A stretch of 64,000 bases of DNA, taken from NCBI GenBank assembly GCA_965203565.1, contig OZ241896.1, positions 2,108,001 through 2,172,000 of the forward strand, given 5' to 3'. The notes below the pieces were generated by a model. That model was not told the DNA's origin and did not search any database. It saw only the letters and a list, made by a program, of their open reading frames with translations. Source of the stretch: JAAXGX01 sp965203565 (GTDB taxonomy: Bacteria; Acidobacteriota; Vicinamibacteria; Vicinamibacterales; UBA8438). Below, piece by piece: positions 1-7,974 of the stretch (positions within the stretch are counted from its first letter, which is position 1; each line of letters begins with the position of its first letter). Made by a program: the position numbers and the translations under genes.

Positions 1-594
1 GTCAGCTCGTCGAACGGGACGATTGGCGGAGTCTGCGCCGGCCTGGGCGTCGCGCCCCGGTCGATCGGCGGGGTGCTGGGCGTGGCCAAGGCGTACAGCA
101 CGCGGGTGGGCGGCGGGCCGTTTCCGACCGAGCTCGACGGCCCGTTCGGGGAGGCGCTCCGCGACAGTGGGGACGAGTACGGCGCCTCGACGGGACGTCC
201 GCGCCGTTGCGGCTGGTTCGATGCGGTCGTGGTGCGGTACGCCGCACGCGTGAACGGCCTCGACGCGCTGGCCCTGACCAAGCTCGACGTGCTCGACGGA
301 CTGGCCGAGGTGAAGATCTGCACGCGGTACCGATGCGGGGAACGGACGTTGACCGGCGTCCCGGTCAGCGGGATGCAGCTGGCGAACTGCGCGCCGGAGT
401 TCGAGACGTTGCCCGGATGGTCGAAGCCGGTGGCCGGCTTGCGCCGCTTCGAGGAACTGCCGGCCGAGGCGGTGCGGTACGTCGAGCGGGTCGAGGCGCT
501 CACCGGGACGCCGGTCGCCGTGGTGTCGACCGGATCCGACCGGCGCGACACCATCATCCGCGACGACTCGATCGTGGCCCGCTGGCTCGCCTGA
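1..594 (+). CDS. purA: Adenylosuccinate synthetase, C-terminal part (5' end outside window)
   Basis: Catalyses the GTP-dependent joining of IMP and aspartate in AMP synthesis, in the cytoplasm. The frame is already open at base 1 and reads through the PurA signature (SSNGTIGGVCAGLGVAP, then YSTRVGGGPFPTEL, the R(C)GWFDAV block and the ALTKLDVLDGL guanine-binding block) to a TGA at 594. About 197 residues are present, roughly the C-terminal 45% of a normal PurA of about 430. The next gene begins 32 bases downstream on the same strand. Nothing looks damaged; only the left edge of the window cuts it. Confidence 0.96.
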   Translation, partial: VSSSNGTIGGVCAGLGVAPRSIGGVLGVAKAYSTRVGGGPFPTELDGPFGEALRDSGDEYGASTGRPRRCGWFDAVVVRYAARVNGLDALALTKLDVLDGLAEVKICTRYRCGERTLTGVPVSGMQLANCAPEFETLPGWSKPVAGLRRFEELPAEAVRYVERVEALTGTPVAVVSTGSDRRDTIIRDDSIVARWLA

Positions 595-626
595 GACGAG
601 CTTCCCGCCGCTGGCAGGATGCCGGG

Positions 627-2447
627 ATGACGTTTGCACGGTGGGCGCGGCGCGCCGGCCGCCTGTCGTCGATCGGGGCGACGGCGGCGCTGACGGGCGC
701 CTGCGCGCTCGCGCAGGCGCCGGCGATAGACGAAGCGCGGGCGTTCGTCGAGGACGCCGAGGCGCGGCTGCTCGACCTGTGGATCGACGCCGGCCGCGCG
801 GCATGGGTCCAGAACAACTTCATCACGGACGACACCAACGCGATCGCCGCCGCCGCCAGCGCCGACCTGATGGCGGCGACGACCGAGCTGGCCGCGGCGG
901 CGGCCCGGTTCGACGATCTGGCCCTGCCTCCCGACCTCGACCGCAAGCTGCTCCGCCTGAAGACGTCGCTCGCCGCGGTCGCGCCGTCCGAACCCGGTCT
1001 CCAGCGCGAGCTCGCCCGGATCATGACCGAGATGGAAGGGATCTACGGCCAGGGCGAATACTGTCCGGAGGACGGAGGCGCCTGCCTGGATCTGCCCGCC
1101 ATGGAGCGGTTGTTCGCCGCGGCGCGGGACACGGACGAGCTGGTCGACGTCTGGAGCGGATGGCGGCGGGTCTCGCGGCCGATGCGTCCGCTTTATGAAC
1201 GGTTCGTCGAACTGTCGAACGCCGGCGCCCGGGAACTCGGCTTCGCCGACACCGGCGAGATGTGGCGTTCCAGGTACGACATGCCTCCCGACGACTTCGT
1301 GGCGGAGATCGAGCGGGTGTGGCGGCAGGTCCGTCCGCTCTACGAGGCGCTGCACTGCCACGTGCGCACCGCGCTGGCCGACGAGCTCGGCACCGCCGTC
1401 GTGCCGCGCGACGAGCCGATCCCGGCGCATCTGCTCGGCGACATGTGGAGTCAGAACTGGGTGAACGTCCACGGCGCCGTCGGTCCCCGGGGCGCCGGCC
1501 CGGGTTACGACCTCACGCGGCTGCTCGAGCGGGCGCGGGTCGACGCGCGCGGGATGGTGCGGTACGGCGAACGGTTCTTCGGCTCGCTCGGGTTCGAGCC
1601 GCTGCCCGCGACGTTCTGGGACCGCTCGCTCTTCGTCAAGCCGGCCGACCGCGACGTCGTGTGCCACGCCAGCGCCTGGGACCTCGACTTCGATCTCGAC
1701 GTGCGCATCAAGATGTGCATCGACGTCACCGGCGAGGATTTCGTAACCGTTCACCACGAGCTGGGCCACAACTACTACCAGCGCGCCTATCGCCGGCTCG
1801 ACCCCCTCTACCGCGACGGCGCCAACGACGGATTCCACGAAGCGATCGGCGACACCGTCGCCCTGTCGATCACGCCGGAATATCTGGTGCGGGTCGGGTT
1901 GCTGGGCCGCGCTCCGGCCGCCGGACGCGACGTCGGTCTGCTGCTGCGGCGGGCCCTCGACAAGGTGGCTTTCCTCCCGTTCGGCCTGCTGGTGGACCAG
2001 TGGCGCTGGCGGGTGTTCTCGGGAGAGATCGGCCCCGATCGGTACAACGCCGCCTGGTGGGAGTTGCGCGAGCGGCGCCAGGGGGTGCGTCCGGCGGCGC
2101 CGCGCAGCGAAGCGCACTTCGATCCGGGCGCCAAGTACCACGTGCCGGCCAACACGCCGTACGCCCGTTACTTTCTTGCCCACATCCTGCAGTTCCAGTT
2201 CCATCGCGCCCTTTGCGCCGCGGCCGGCGTCGACGGTCCGCTGCACCGGTGCTCGATCTTCGGGAGCGCGGAAGCCGGCCGCCGGTTGCGCGCGATGATG
2301 GCGATGGGAGCGAGCCGCCCGTGGCCCGACGCGCTCGAGGCGATCACCGGAACGCGGACGCTGGACGCCACCGCCATCCTCGATTACTTCGAGCCGCTGG
2401 CCGTATGGCTCGAAGAACAGAACGCGGGCCGCCCGTGCGGGTGGTGA
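627..2447 (+). CDS. M2-family peptidyl-dipeptidase (ACE-like), probably exported
   Basis: Predicted zinc dipeptidyl carboxypeptidase of the angiotensin-converting-enzyme family, 606 residues from the ATG at 627. The zinc site is visible: HHELGH near residue 375 and the third ligand in GFHEAIGD near 403, the spacing expected for M2. Substrate-channel blocks such as AKYHVPANTPYARYFLAHILQFQFH follow near 505. The N-terminus (basic stretch, then a hydrophobic run ending LTGAC) looks like a signal peptide, possibly with a lipobox. The open frame runs upstream to 207 inside purA, but similarity starts only after 627. Its natural substrate in bacteria is unknown; scavenging of exported peptides is a guess. 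Confidence 0.88.
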   Translation: MTFARWARRAGRLSSIGATAALTGACALAQAPAIDEARAFVEDAEARLLDLWIDAGRAAWVQNNFITDDTNAIAAAASADLMAATTELAAAAARFDDLALPPDLDRKLLRLKTSLAAVAPSEPGLQRELARIMTEMEGIYGQGEYCPEDGGACLDLPAMERLFAAARDTDELVDVWSGWRRVSRPMRPLYERFVELSNAGARELGFADTGEMWRSRYDMPPDDFVAEIERVWRQVRPLYEALHCHVRTALADELGTAVVPRDEPIPAHLLGDMWSQNWVNVHGAVGPRGAGPGYDLTRLLERARVDARGMVRYGERFFGSLGFEPLPATFWDRSLFVKPADRDVVCHASAWDLDFDLDVRIKMCIDVTGEDFVTVHHELGHNYYQRAYRRLDPLYRDGANDGFHEAIGDTVALSITPEYLVRVGLLGRAPAAGRDVGLLLRRALDKVAFLPFGLLVDQWRWRVFSGEIGPDRYNAAWWELRERRQGVRPAAPRSEAHFDPGAKYHVPANTPYARYFLAHILQFQFHRALCAAAGVDGPLHRCSIFGSAEAGRRLRAMMAMGASRPWPDALEAITGTRTLDATAILDYFEPLAVWLEEQNAGRPCGW

Positions 2448-2475
2448 GCGGCCTGCGGCGCCCGCCGGCGATCAG

Positions 2476-2634
2476 CAGCCCGTGGCGGAGGTCCCCGCTG
2501 CATTCGAGCAGCGATGCATCCCGCCTGACGGCGTTGTTCGTCGGTTGCGTATGCCCAATATGCGCCCTCCTCACGCCTTGTCAGACGGGCGCCTCGCCGC
2601 TCTCGGCGCCCCGCGGGGGTTCCACCACGGGCTG
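2476..2634. repeat. Dispersed element, copy A (159 bp, inverted termini)
   Basis: A nearly identical sequence lies at 16478-16635. Both begin CAGCCCGTGGCGGAGG and end TTCCACCACGGGCTG, so the termini are inverted repeats of about 13 bases with one mismatch. The element fills the gap between the M2 peptidase stop and the lactate permease stop and ends one base before the permease stop codon. No transposase is visible inside. It resembles a MITE or large REP-like unit. The small minus-strand ORF inside both copies is not convincing as a gene. Confidence 0.75.
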
Positions 2635-4443
2635 TCAGGGACGTTCGCGCGGCGCCGGCGCGGGGCCTTCGGATGCCGGCGGGCGGCCGTAGCGGACGAC
2701 GAGGCCGGCGGCGAGGGCGGCGATCGCGGCGGCGAGCACCGAGCCGGCGTTCAACCACCCGTCCTGCGGCCACCGGACGATGGCGTACCCGAGGGCGCCG
2801 GGCAGCAGCGCGTAGTAGGCGAACGGCACGATCGTCAGCCGGATGACCGCCCCCTCCCGGCCCAGCAGGCCGACCACGGCCGAGGCGGCCACCACGTTGT
2901 GCACGCAGATCATGTTGCCGGCGGCGCCGCCGACCGCCTGCAAAGCCACGATCCAGGTCGGGTCGACGGCGATCCGCTGTCCCATGTCGAACTGGAACAG
3001 CGCGAACATCATGTTGCTGACGGTGTTGCTGCCGGCGACGGCCGCGCCGACGCCGCCGACCAGCGGCGCGAAGATCGGCCAGGCGGAGCCGACCAGCGCG
3101 GCGACGCCGTCGGCGAGGACGATCGGCATCCGGTCGAACCCGGCCGCGCCCCCGCCGCTGTTGATGAACACCTGGACCATCGGCACGGTGAAGACCAGCG
3201 CCACCGACGCCGCCGCCGTCACGCGGAGCGACGTCGTCCACGACGTCCGGTACGCCGCGGCCGGAATCCGGTGCATTCCCCAGGCCGCCAGCGACGCGGC
3301 GATGAAGATCGTCCCCGGCAGGAAGAGCGGCTGGACGCTGGCTGACACGTTCGTGCCGAAGATGCTCGGCCAGTCGAGGGTCCAGGAGCGGAGCCACGCT
3401 CCGAACGGGAGCGCGCGCAGTCTGGTGAGCAGCAGCAGGAGCGCGACGAGCACGTACGGCGCCCACGCCCTGGCCATCCCGATCGGGGCGCGGCTGTCGA
3501 CGGGGTCGCGGGGCCGGACGGAGCCGGTCCAGTCCGGCGGCCAGCTTTCCCGCGGGCCGAACTCCCAGCGGCGATCCGGAGGGGGAACGAGGAAGCCGGT
3601 CCGCGCCGCCGTCACGACGATCGCGAGTCCCGCCAGGCTTCCGAGCAGCGCCGGGAACTCCGGGCCCAGCAGGTACGCCGCGGCGACGTACGGCGCCGTC
3701 ATCGCGACCGCCGCGAACAGCGCGAACTTCCAGACTTGCAGCCCCTCGGCCAGCGAGCGCTTCTCCCCGAAGAACTTGGTCATCGCCGCGACGAGGATCA
3801 GCGGGACGAGGGTCCCGGCCGCCGCATGCAGGACGGCGACCCGGAAGCCGACGAGCGCCAGAAAGTCGTTCCAGTCGTCGAACCCGAGCTCCAGGGCGTA
3901 CTGTCCGACGGCCGGGTCGGCCGACAGCCCCGTGCTTACGCCGACCAGGATCGGCGTGCCGGCCGCGCCGAAGCTCACCGGCGTGCTCTGGATGATCATG
4001 CCGGCGGTGACCGCCGCCATGCCCGGAAACCCGAGGCCGACCAGGAGCGGCACGGCCACCGCGGCCGGCGTCCCGAACCCCGCGGAGCCCTCGATGAACG
4101 CCCCGAACAGCCAGGCGACGATGATCACCTGCACGCGGCGGTCGGGCGTGATGCTCGTGAAGCCCCGCCGGATCGTCTTCAGCGCGCCGCTCTCCTGCAG
4201 CGTGTTCAGCAGGAGGATGGCGCCGAAGATGATGTACAGGAGGGTGAGCGCCACGATCAGGCCGTTGATCGACGCGGCGGCCACCTGCGCCGCGGGCGCC
4301 CGCCAGACCGCCAGCGCCAGCGCCGCCGCGACGGCGTAGGAGAGCGGCATCGCCCGACTGGCCGGCCACCGGAGCGCGACCAGGAAGACGGCCACGGTGA
4401 CGATCGGCAGCAGCGACAGCGCGGCCAGCGTCGCAGTGGGCAT
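2635..4443 (-). CDS. lldP: L-lactate permease family transporter
   Basis: Integral membrane protein of the LctP/LldP family, predicted to import lactate or glycolate with protons. It has about 602 residues with many hydrophobic helices and family blocks: LYIIFGAILLLNTLQESGAL, the FIEGSAGFGTPAAVAVPLL motif (typical of the family), IIQSTPVSFGAAGTPILVGV and, near the C-terminus, GSNTVSNMMFALFQF. Two ATGs are possible, 4455 and 4443. I chose 4443 because a TAGAAT hexamer on the minus strand (4459-4454) overlaps the first ATG and would serve as a -10 box 10 bases before the second. No neighbouring lactate dehydrogenase is seen. Confidence 0.9.
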   Translation of the reverse strand: MPTATLAALSLLPIVTVAVFLVALRWPASRAMPLSYAVAAALALAVWRAPAAQVAAASINGLIVALTLLYIIFGAILLLNTLQESGALKTIRRGFTSITPDRRVQVIIVAWLFGAFIEGSAGFGTPAAVAVPLLVGLGFPGMAAVTAGMIIQSTPVSFGAAGTPILVGVSTGLSADPAVGQYALELGFDDWNDFLALVGFRVAVLHAAAGTLVPLILVAAMTKFFGEKRSLAEGLQVWKFALFAAVAMTAPYVAAAYLLGPEFPALLGSLAGLAIVVTAARTGFLVPPPDRRWEFGPRESWPPDWTGSVRPRDPVDSRAPIGMARAWAPYVLVALLLLLTRLRALPFGAWLRSWTLDWPSIFGTNVSASVQPLFLPGTIFIAASLAAWGMHRIPAAAYRTSWTTSLRVTAAASVALVFTVPMVQVFINSGGGAAGFDRMPIVLADGVAALVGSAWPIFAPLVGGVGAAVAGSNTVSNMMFALFQFDMGQRIAVDPTWIVALQAVGGAAGNMICVHNVVAASAVVGLLGREGAVIRLTIVPFAYYALLPGALGYAIVRWPQDGWLNAGSVLAAAIAALAAGLVVRYGRPPASEGPAPAPRERP

Positions 4444-4453
4444 GGCGGGCGCC

Positions 4454-4459
4454 ATTCTA
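4454..4459 (-). promoter_or_regulatory. Possible -10 box for the lactate permease gene
   Basis: TAGAAT read on the minus strand, 10 bases before the ATG at 4443. There is no good -35 at 16-18 bases. If used, the mRNA would be leaderless or nearly so. Confidence 0.3.
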
Positions 4460-4541
4460 TCCCACCGGCCGTCCGCTTCGTGAACCTGCGTGCGGCCGGA
4501 ACCGAATCGCCGCTCCCGGCGCGGAGTAGACTGCGGAGGTC

Positions 4542-5132
4542 GTGCCCAGCCCGATCGGTCATGCTCTCGCCGGCGTTGCGGCCGGCTGCGCCCTGGACGG
4601 ACCGCGCCCGCTGCGCGGCCGGCCGGCGGCGCGGCGCCTGCTGGCGTTCGGCCTCCTCGGCGCGTTGCCGGACGTCGACGTGCTGTTCGGGTTGCACTCG
4701 ATGCACACCCACAGCGTCGGCGCCGCCGCGGTGGCGGGAACGGCCGCGGCGCTGCTCGGCGGCCGCCTCCACGTGCGTGCAATCGCCGCGGCGGCGGCCG
4801 CCTATGGGAGCCACGTGCTGCTCGACTGGCTCGGCTCCGACGACGTGGCGCCGTACGGGGTGATGGCGCTCTGGCCGTTCAGCGACGCCTACCTGCTCTC
4901 GGGCCGCCGGTGGTTCACGGCCGTGTGCCGCGAGTACCGGCAGGCGGGCTGCTGGCTCCACAACGCCCGAGGCGCGCTGCGGGAGCTGGCGATCCTGGGA
5001 CCGGTCACCGCCGGGGTTCTGGCCTGGCGCGGGCTGGCTACCGGCGTTGACGGTCAGCGGCGGCGTGCGCGCACCCGATGGCGCGGCCGGCGGCGTCCGG
5101 TTCGCATTTCTTCCGGCGATCCAACGAATTAG
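4542..5132 (+). CDS. DUF457/YdjM-family membrane protein (putative metal-dependent hydrolase)
   Basis: A 196-residue hydrophobic protein with the PF04307 pattern of spaced His and Asp residues: PIGHALAGVAAG at the N-terminus, GALPDVDVLFGLHSMHTHSVG near 48-68, and SHVLLDWLGSDDVAPYG near 93-108. These polar residues sit at the ends of predicted membrane helices, as in the YdjM/YbcI proteins, some of which are annotated as metal-dependent hydrolases; the true activity is unknown. The start is GTG at 4542, preceded by GGAGG at 4535-4539. It is divergent from the lactate permease, 98 bases away. A TAGACT hexamer at 4527-4532 could be its -10 box. Confidence 0.8.
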   Translation: MPSPIGHALAGVAAGCALDGPRPLRGRPAARRLLAFGLLGALPDVDVLFGLHSMHTHSVGAAAVAGTAAALLGGRLHVRAIAAAAAAYGSHVLLDWLGSDDVAPYGVMALWPFSDAYLLSGRRWFTAVCREYRQAGCWLHNARGALRELAILGPVTAGVLAWRGLATGVDGQRRRARTRWRGRRRPVRISSGDPTN

Positions 5133-5311
5133 CCGTACAGTCCGCCGCCCGCGCTGCGGTGGCGCAGGCCTTGCTCTCTGCAAGAGCGGCCCCGCCGAGA
5201 TTGCCCGGTGCCTTATCCGACCTCCAACCGCAACCGCTGATCGAGGCGGGGTCGACAGACGGTCGGACAGCGTGGCGCGCCGGACGTCGGCTTTGGAAGG
5301 AGGAGCAGCTC

Positions 5312-5641
5312 ATGCACGGAGTCATGGCGGTCGTTGCGGCGTTGATCATCTGCGGGTCGGTGCAGCCGATCGTCGCGGCGGTTCAGGATCGGTCCGCCGA
5401 TAGTGAAGCGGCGTCGGCGGCGCGGGATGCGGACAAGGTGGAGTTGAACACCGCCGATCAGGCGGGGCTGGAGGCGCTGCCCGGCGTCGGTCCTCGCACC
5501 GCCGAGCTGATCATCGAGTACCGGACGAAAAACGGCGGGTTCAGGAAGATCGAGGAGCTGATGAACGTCAGGGGGATCGGCGAGCGCACCTTTCTGCGCC
5601 TGCGGGATCTCGTGGAGATCGGCGATCCGCCGCAGCAGTAG
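5312..5641 (+). CDS. ComEA-like helix-hairpin-helix protein
   Basis: A 109-residue protein with an N-terminal signal or anchor segment (residues 1-25), a short linker, and a ComEA-type double HhH domain: VELNTADQAGLEALPGVGPRTAELIIEYR near 46-74, then the second hairpin IEELMNVRGIGERTFLRLRDLV. Such domains bind DNA without sequence specificity, and exported forms act in DNA uptake. The ATG at 5312 has a strong AAGGAGGAG just upstream. The open frame extends 5' to 5078 but lacks similarity there. A ComM-like gene at 29083-30594 is another competence-linked family in the window. Confidence 0.85.
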   Translation: MHGVMAVVAALIICGSVQPIVAAVQDRSADSEAASAARDADKVELNTADQAGLEALPGVGPRTAELIIEYRTKNGGFRKIEELMNVRGIGERTFLRLRDLVEIGDPPQQ

Positions 5642-5646
5642 AGCCG

Positions 5647-5680
5647 GCGAGTGGAGTCCGCGCCGCCGGACTCCACTCGC
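5647..5680. terminator. Perfect 14-bp stem hairpin after the ComEA-like gene
   Basis: The arms GCGAGTGGAGTCCG (5647-5660) and CGGACTCCACTCGC (5667-5680) are exactly complementary around a 6-base loop, six bases after the ComEA stop. No T-tract follows, so it may be a Rho-independent-like terminator without a U run, an mRNA 3' stabiliser, or an attenuator before the pseudopilin gene. Confidence 0.55.
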
Positions 5681-5696
5681 TCCGGGGTGGCGAGGC

Positions 5697-6296
5697 ATGG
5701 AAACGAGACCCGGAGGATGCAGGGGCATGACGCTGGCGGACGGCGTAGTGGGCGTCGCGGTGCTGACGATTCTCGCCGGGATGACGGCGCCGTACCTGGC
5801 GGCCGCGCGCGAGCGCTCGCAGGCGCTGGCGGCTGCGCGGCGCCTGGCGGCGGAGGCGATGCTGGCCCGGGCGCGCGCCGTGCGGCACGGCGCGGCGGTC
5901 GCTCTGCGGTTCGACCCGGACGCCGGCGGCCATCGGTTCACGATTTTCGTGGACGGCGACGGCGACGGCGTCCGCAGCAACGACGTCTCCCGCGGCATCG
6001 ATCGTCCCCTCGGGCCGGAGCAGCGGCTGCGCGACGCGTACCCGGGCGCACGTTTCGAGCTCGGCGCCTCCACGCCCGCCGTCGGTTCGACCCGGTCCGC
6101 GGGCCCGAACGCCGACCCGATCCGCTTGGGGCGGAGCGACACCCTGACGTTCAGTCCGCTGGGCACGGCGACGAGCGGTACGCTGTACCTGCGCGGGCGC
6201 ACGGGCGAACAGCATGCCGTTCGGATAACCGGGGCGACTGCACGGGTTCGGGTGCTGTCGTTCGACGCCGCCTCCGGCGCCTGGAGGGACCGGTGA
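5697..6296 (+). CDS. GspH/FimT-type pseudopilin
   Basis: A 199-residue minor pseudopilin. A short leader ends in CRG and is followed by the mature start MTLADGVVGVAVLTILAGM, a class III prepilin site with a hydrophobic helix. The usual Glu at mature position 5 is Asp here. The C-terminal region has the beta-rich GspH pattern (RHGAAVALRFDPDAGGHRFTIFVDGDGDGVRSND and LTFSPLGTATSGTLYL). It is predicted to be processed by a prepilin peptidase not seen in this window and to join a type II secretion or type IV pilus fibre. It stands alone, 28 kb from the secretion operon at 34.7-43.9 kb. Confidence 0.85.
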   Translation: METRPGGCRGMTLADGVVGVAVLTILAGMTAPYLAAARERSQALAAARRLAAEAMLARARAVRHGAAVALRFDPDAGGHRFTIFVDGDGDGVRSNDVSRGIDRPLGPEQRLRDAYPGARFELGASTPAVGSTRSAGPNADPIRLGRSDTLTFSPLGTATSGTLYLRGRTGEQHAVRITGATARVRVLSFDAASGAWRDR

Positions 6297-6468
6297 TCGA
6301 TTTCCGCTCCTTGACCTAAACAAGTCGGGCATGAACTTCCCGTTCACGGCCGGCGCCCGGCCGGCGTCCGCCGCTCCGCGGGCAGCGCCTACCCGGATGA
6401 GCCGGCCCGCGGAGGAACGCGGATCGGACTCGCGCAACGAATTTCGTGATCTTCAAGGAGAAACCTTC

Positions 6469-7890
6469 ATGGCATTGGAATTGTTTAGACCTCGCCACGC
6501 GGCCGGCGACCCGGCTGCGACCTGCGATCGAGCCAGATCCATGACCGGCCGAGATCAGAGCGTCTGGAGCCGCGACGTCGATAGAAGACAGAGGCTCTCG
6601 CTGCTGCTCGCACAGGCGGTGACCGGCATCGGCGGCGCGAACGGACTGCGGAGCCGGCGGATCCAGTTGGAGGCCGCGATTCGGCGGGGGCTGGACGCCA
6701 GATCGGTGACGATTCGCGAGGGAGGACTCCGGTCCGGATCGGACGGCCTGCGCGTGGAGAGCGACGTTCTGCGGGTGGCGCTGCCCGGCGCGTTGAACCC
6801 GCCGATGCTGCTGGAGGTCGCGGTCTATCGCGACCGTCCGCTCGACGCCTGGGGACGCCAGTATCTTCTCGACGCGGCGCGGGTCGCCGCGCTGTCCCTC
6901 GGGGTCGCGTCGAACGGCTCCGCCGCGGACCCCGAGCGCTGCGGGAGCCCGCCGCTCGACTCGCCGCGGCTCATCGGCGCCACCGAGCTGATGATCAGGC
7001 TCCGGCACGAGATCTCGCGGATGGCGAGCACGACGTTCACGGTGCTCATCGAGGGAGAGAGCGGCTCCGGCAAGGAGCTCGTCGCCCGACGCATCCACGA
7101 CGAGAGCGCCCGCCGGGAAGGGCGCTTCATCGGCGTCAACTGCGCGGCGCTGGTCGAGACGCTTCTGGAAGCCGAGCTGTTCGGCATCGAGGATCGAACG
7201 GCGACCGGCGTTCGCGGACGGCGGGGGAAGTTCGAACTGGCGGACGGCGGCACGCTGTTCCTGGACGAAGTGTCGGATCTGTCTCCGGCCGCCCAGGCGA
7301 AGCTGCTCAGGGCCATTCAGGAGATGTCGGTGGAGCGGGTCGGCGGACACACGACGCGCGCCGTGGACACGCGGATCGTCGTGGCGACGAACCGGAGCCT
7401 TCGGGAGCTCGTCGAAGCCGGCCGTTTCCGTGCGGACCTGTACTATCGCCTGGGAGGCCTCGAGATCCACGTGCCGCCGCTCCGGGCGCGCCGGGACGAC
7501 ATCGTGCTGCTGGCCAGACATTTCCTCGGCCGTCATCGCGCGCTGCGGGAGATCCGGCTCTCTCGGAGCGCCGTCGATGCGCTGCTGACCTACGACTGGC
7601 CCGGCAACGTCAGGGAGCTCGAACGGGTGATCGAACGCGCGGTGGCGCTGGCGGCTTCGAACGAGATCTCGGCCGGGGATCTGCCGCCCGCCATCAACCG
7701 GACCTACGACGAAGTCATCGGACCCTCCTTGCGCGGGAACGACACGATGCGCGAGTGGGGCAGCCGGTACGCCCGCATCGTGCTCGACCGGTGCAACCAG
7801 AACAAGCGGCAGGCCTGCCGGACGCTCGGCATCAGCTACCACACGCTGCAAGCCTACCTGGCGTACAAGGGCCCGAAACCGGGCGCGTAG
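6469..7890 (+). CDS. AAA+ transcriptional activator with Fis-type HTH, GAFTGA loop missing
   Basis: A 473-residue regulator. Residues 40-150 form a divergent sensor-like domain of unclear type. A central AAA+ domain has Walker A GESGSGKE (196-203), GTLFLDE Walker B (261-267), the R-finger region RFRADLYYRLGGLEIHVPPLR and the YDWPGNVRELERVIERAV block. A Fis-like HTH at the C-terminus includes CNQNKRQACRTLGISYHTLQAYL. In place of the sigma54-contacting GAFTGA loop it reads DRTATGV (242-248). Family knowledge says GAFTGA is needed for sigma54 activation, so this one may act with sigma70 or differently. The ATG at 6469 follows AAGGAG; the frame is open from 6331. Confidence 0.85.
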   Translation: MALELFRPRHAAGDPAATCDRARSMTGRDQSVWSRDVDRRQRLSLLLAQAVTGIGGANGLRSRRIQLEAAIRRGLDARSVTIREGGLRSGSDGLRVESDVLRVALPGALNPPMLLEVAVYRDRPLDAWGRQYLLDAARVAALSLGVASNGSAADPERCGSPPLDSPRLIGATELMIRLRHEISRMASTTFTVLIEGESGSGKELVARRIHDESARREGRFIGVNCAALVETLLEAELFGIEDRTATGVRGRRGKFELADGGTLFLDEVSDLSPAAQAKLLRAIQEMSVERVGGHTTRAVDTRIVVATNRSLRELVEAGRFRADLYYRLGGLEIHVPPLRARRDDIVLLARHFLGRHRALREIRLSRSAVDALLTYDWPGNVRELERVIERAVALAASNEISAGDLPPAINRTYDEVIGPSLRGNDTMREWGSRYARIVLDRCNQNKRQACRTLGISYHTLQAYLAYKGPKPGA

Positions 7891-7974
7891 TCGACCGCCG
7901 CCGCGCGGCGGGCCGTCTTGACCCGTTCTCGGACCGCATAGTACGGTTACGCCCGTTCGCGGCGAGCCAATCCT

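Noticed and set aside
2476..2634. Small minus-strand ORF inside the dispersed element (MRRAHIGHTQPTNNAV...), also in copy B
   Set aside because: It exists in both copies only because the element itself is repeated. One of its few differences is non-synonymous (G to E), and there is no ribosome-binding site or family. Better explained as repeat sequence.
7891..7974. Glycine riboswitch before gcvT
   Set aside because: The gap is only 84 bases and lacks the paired-aptamer layout; no conserved glycine-aptamer core was recognised.
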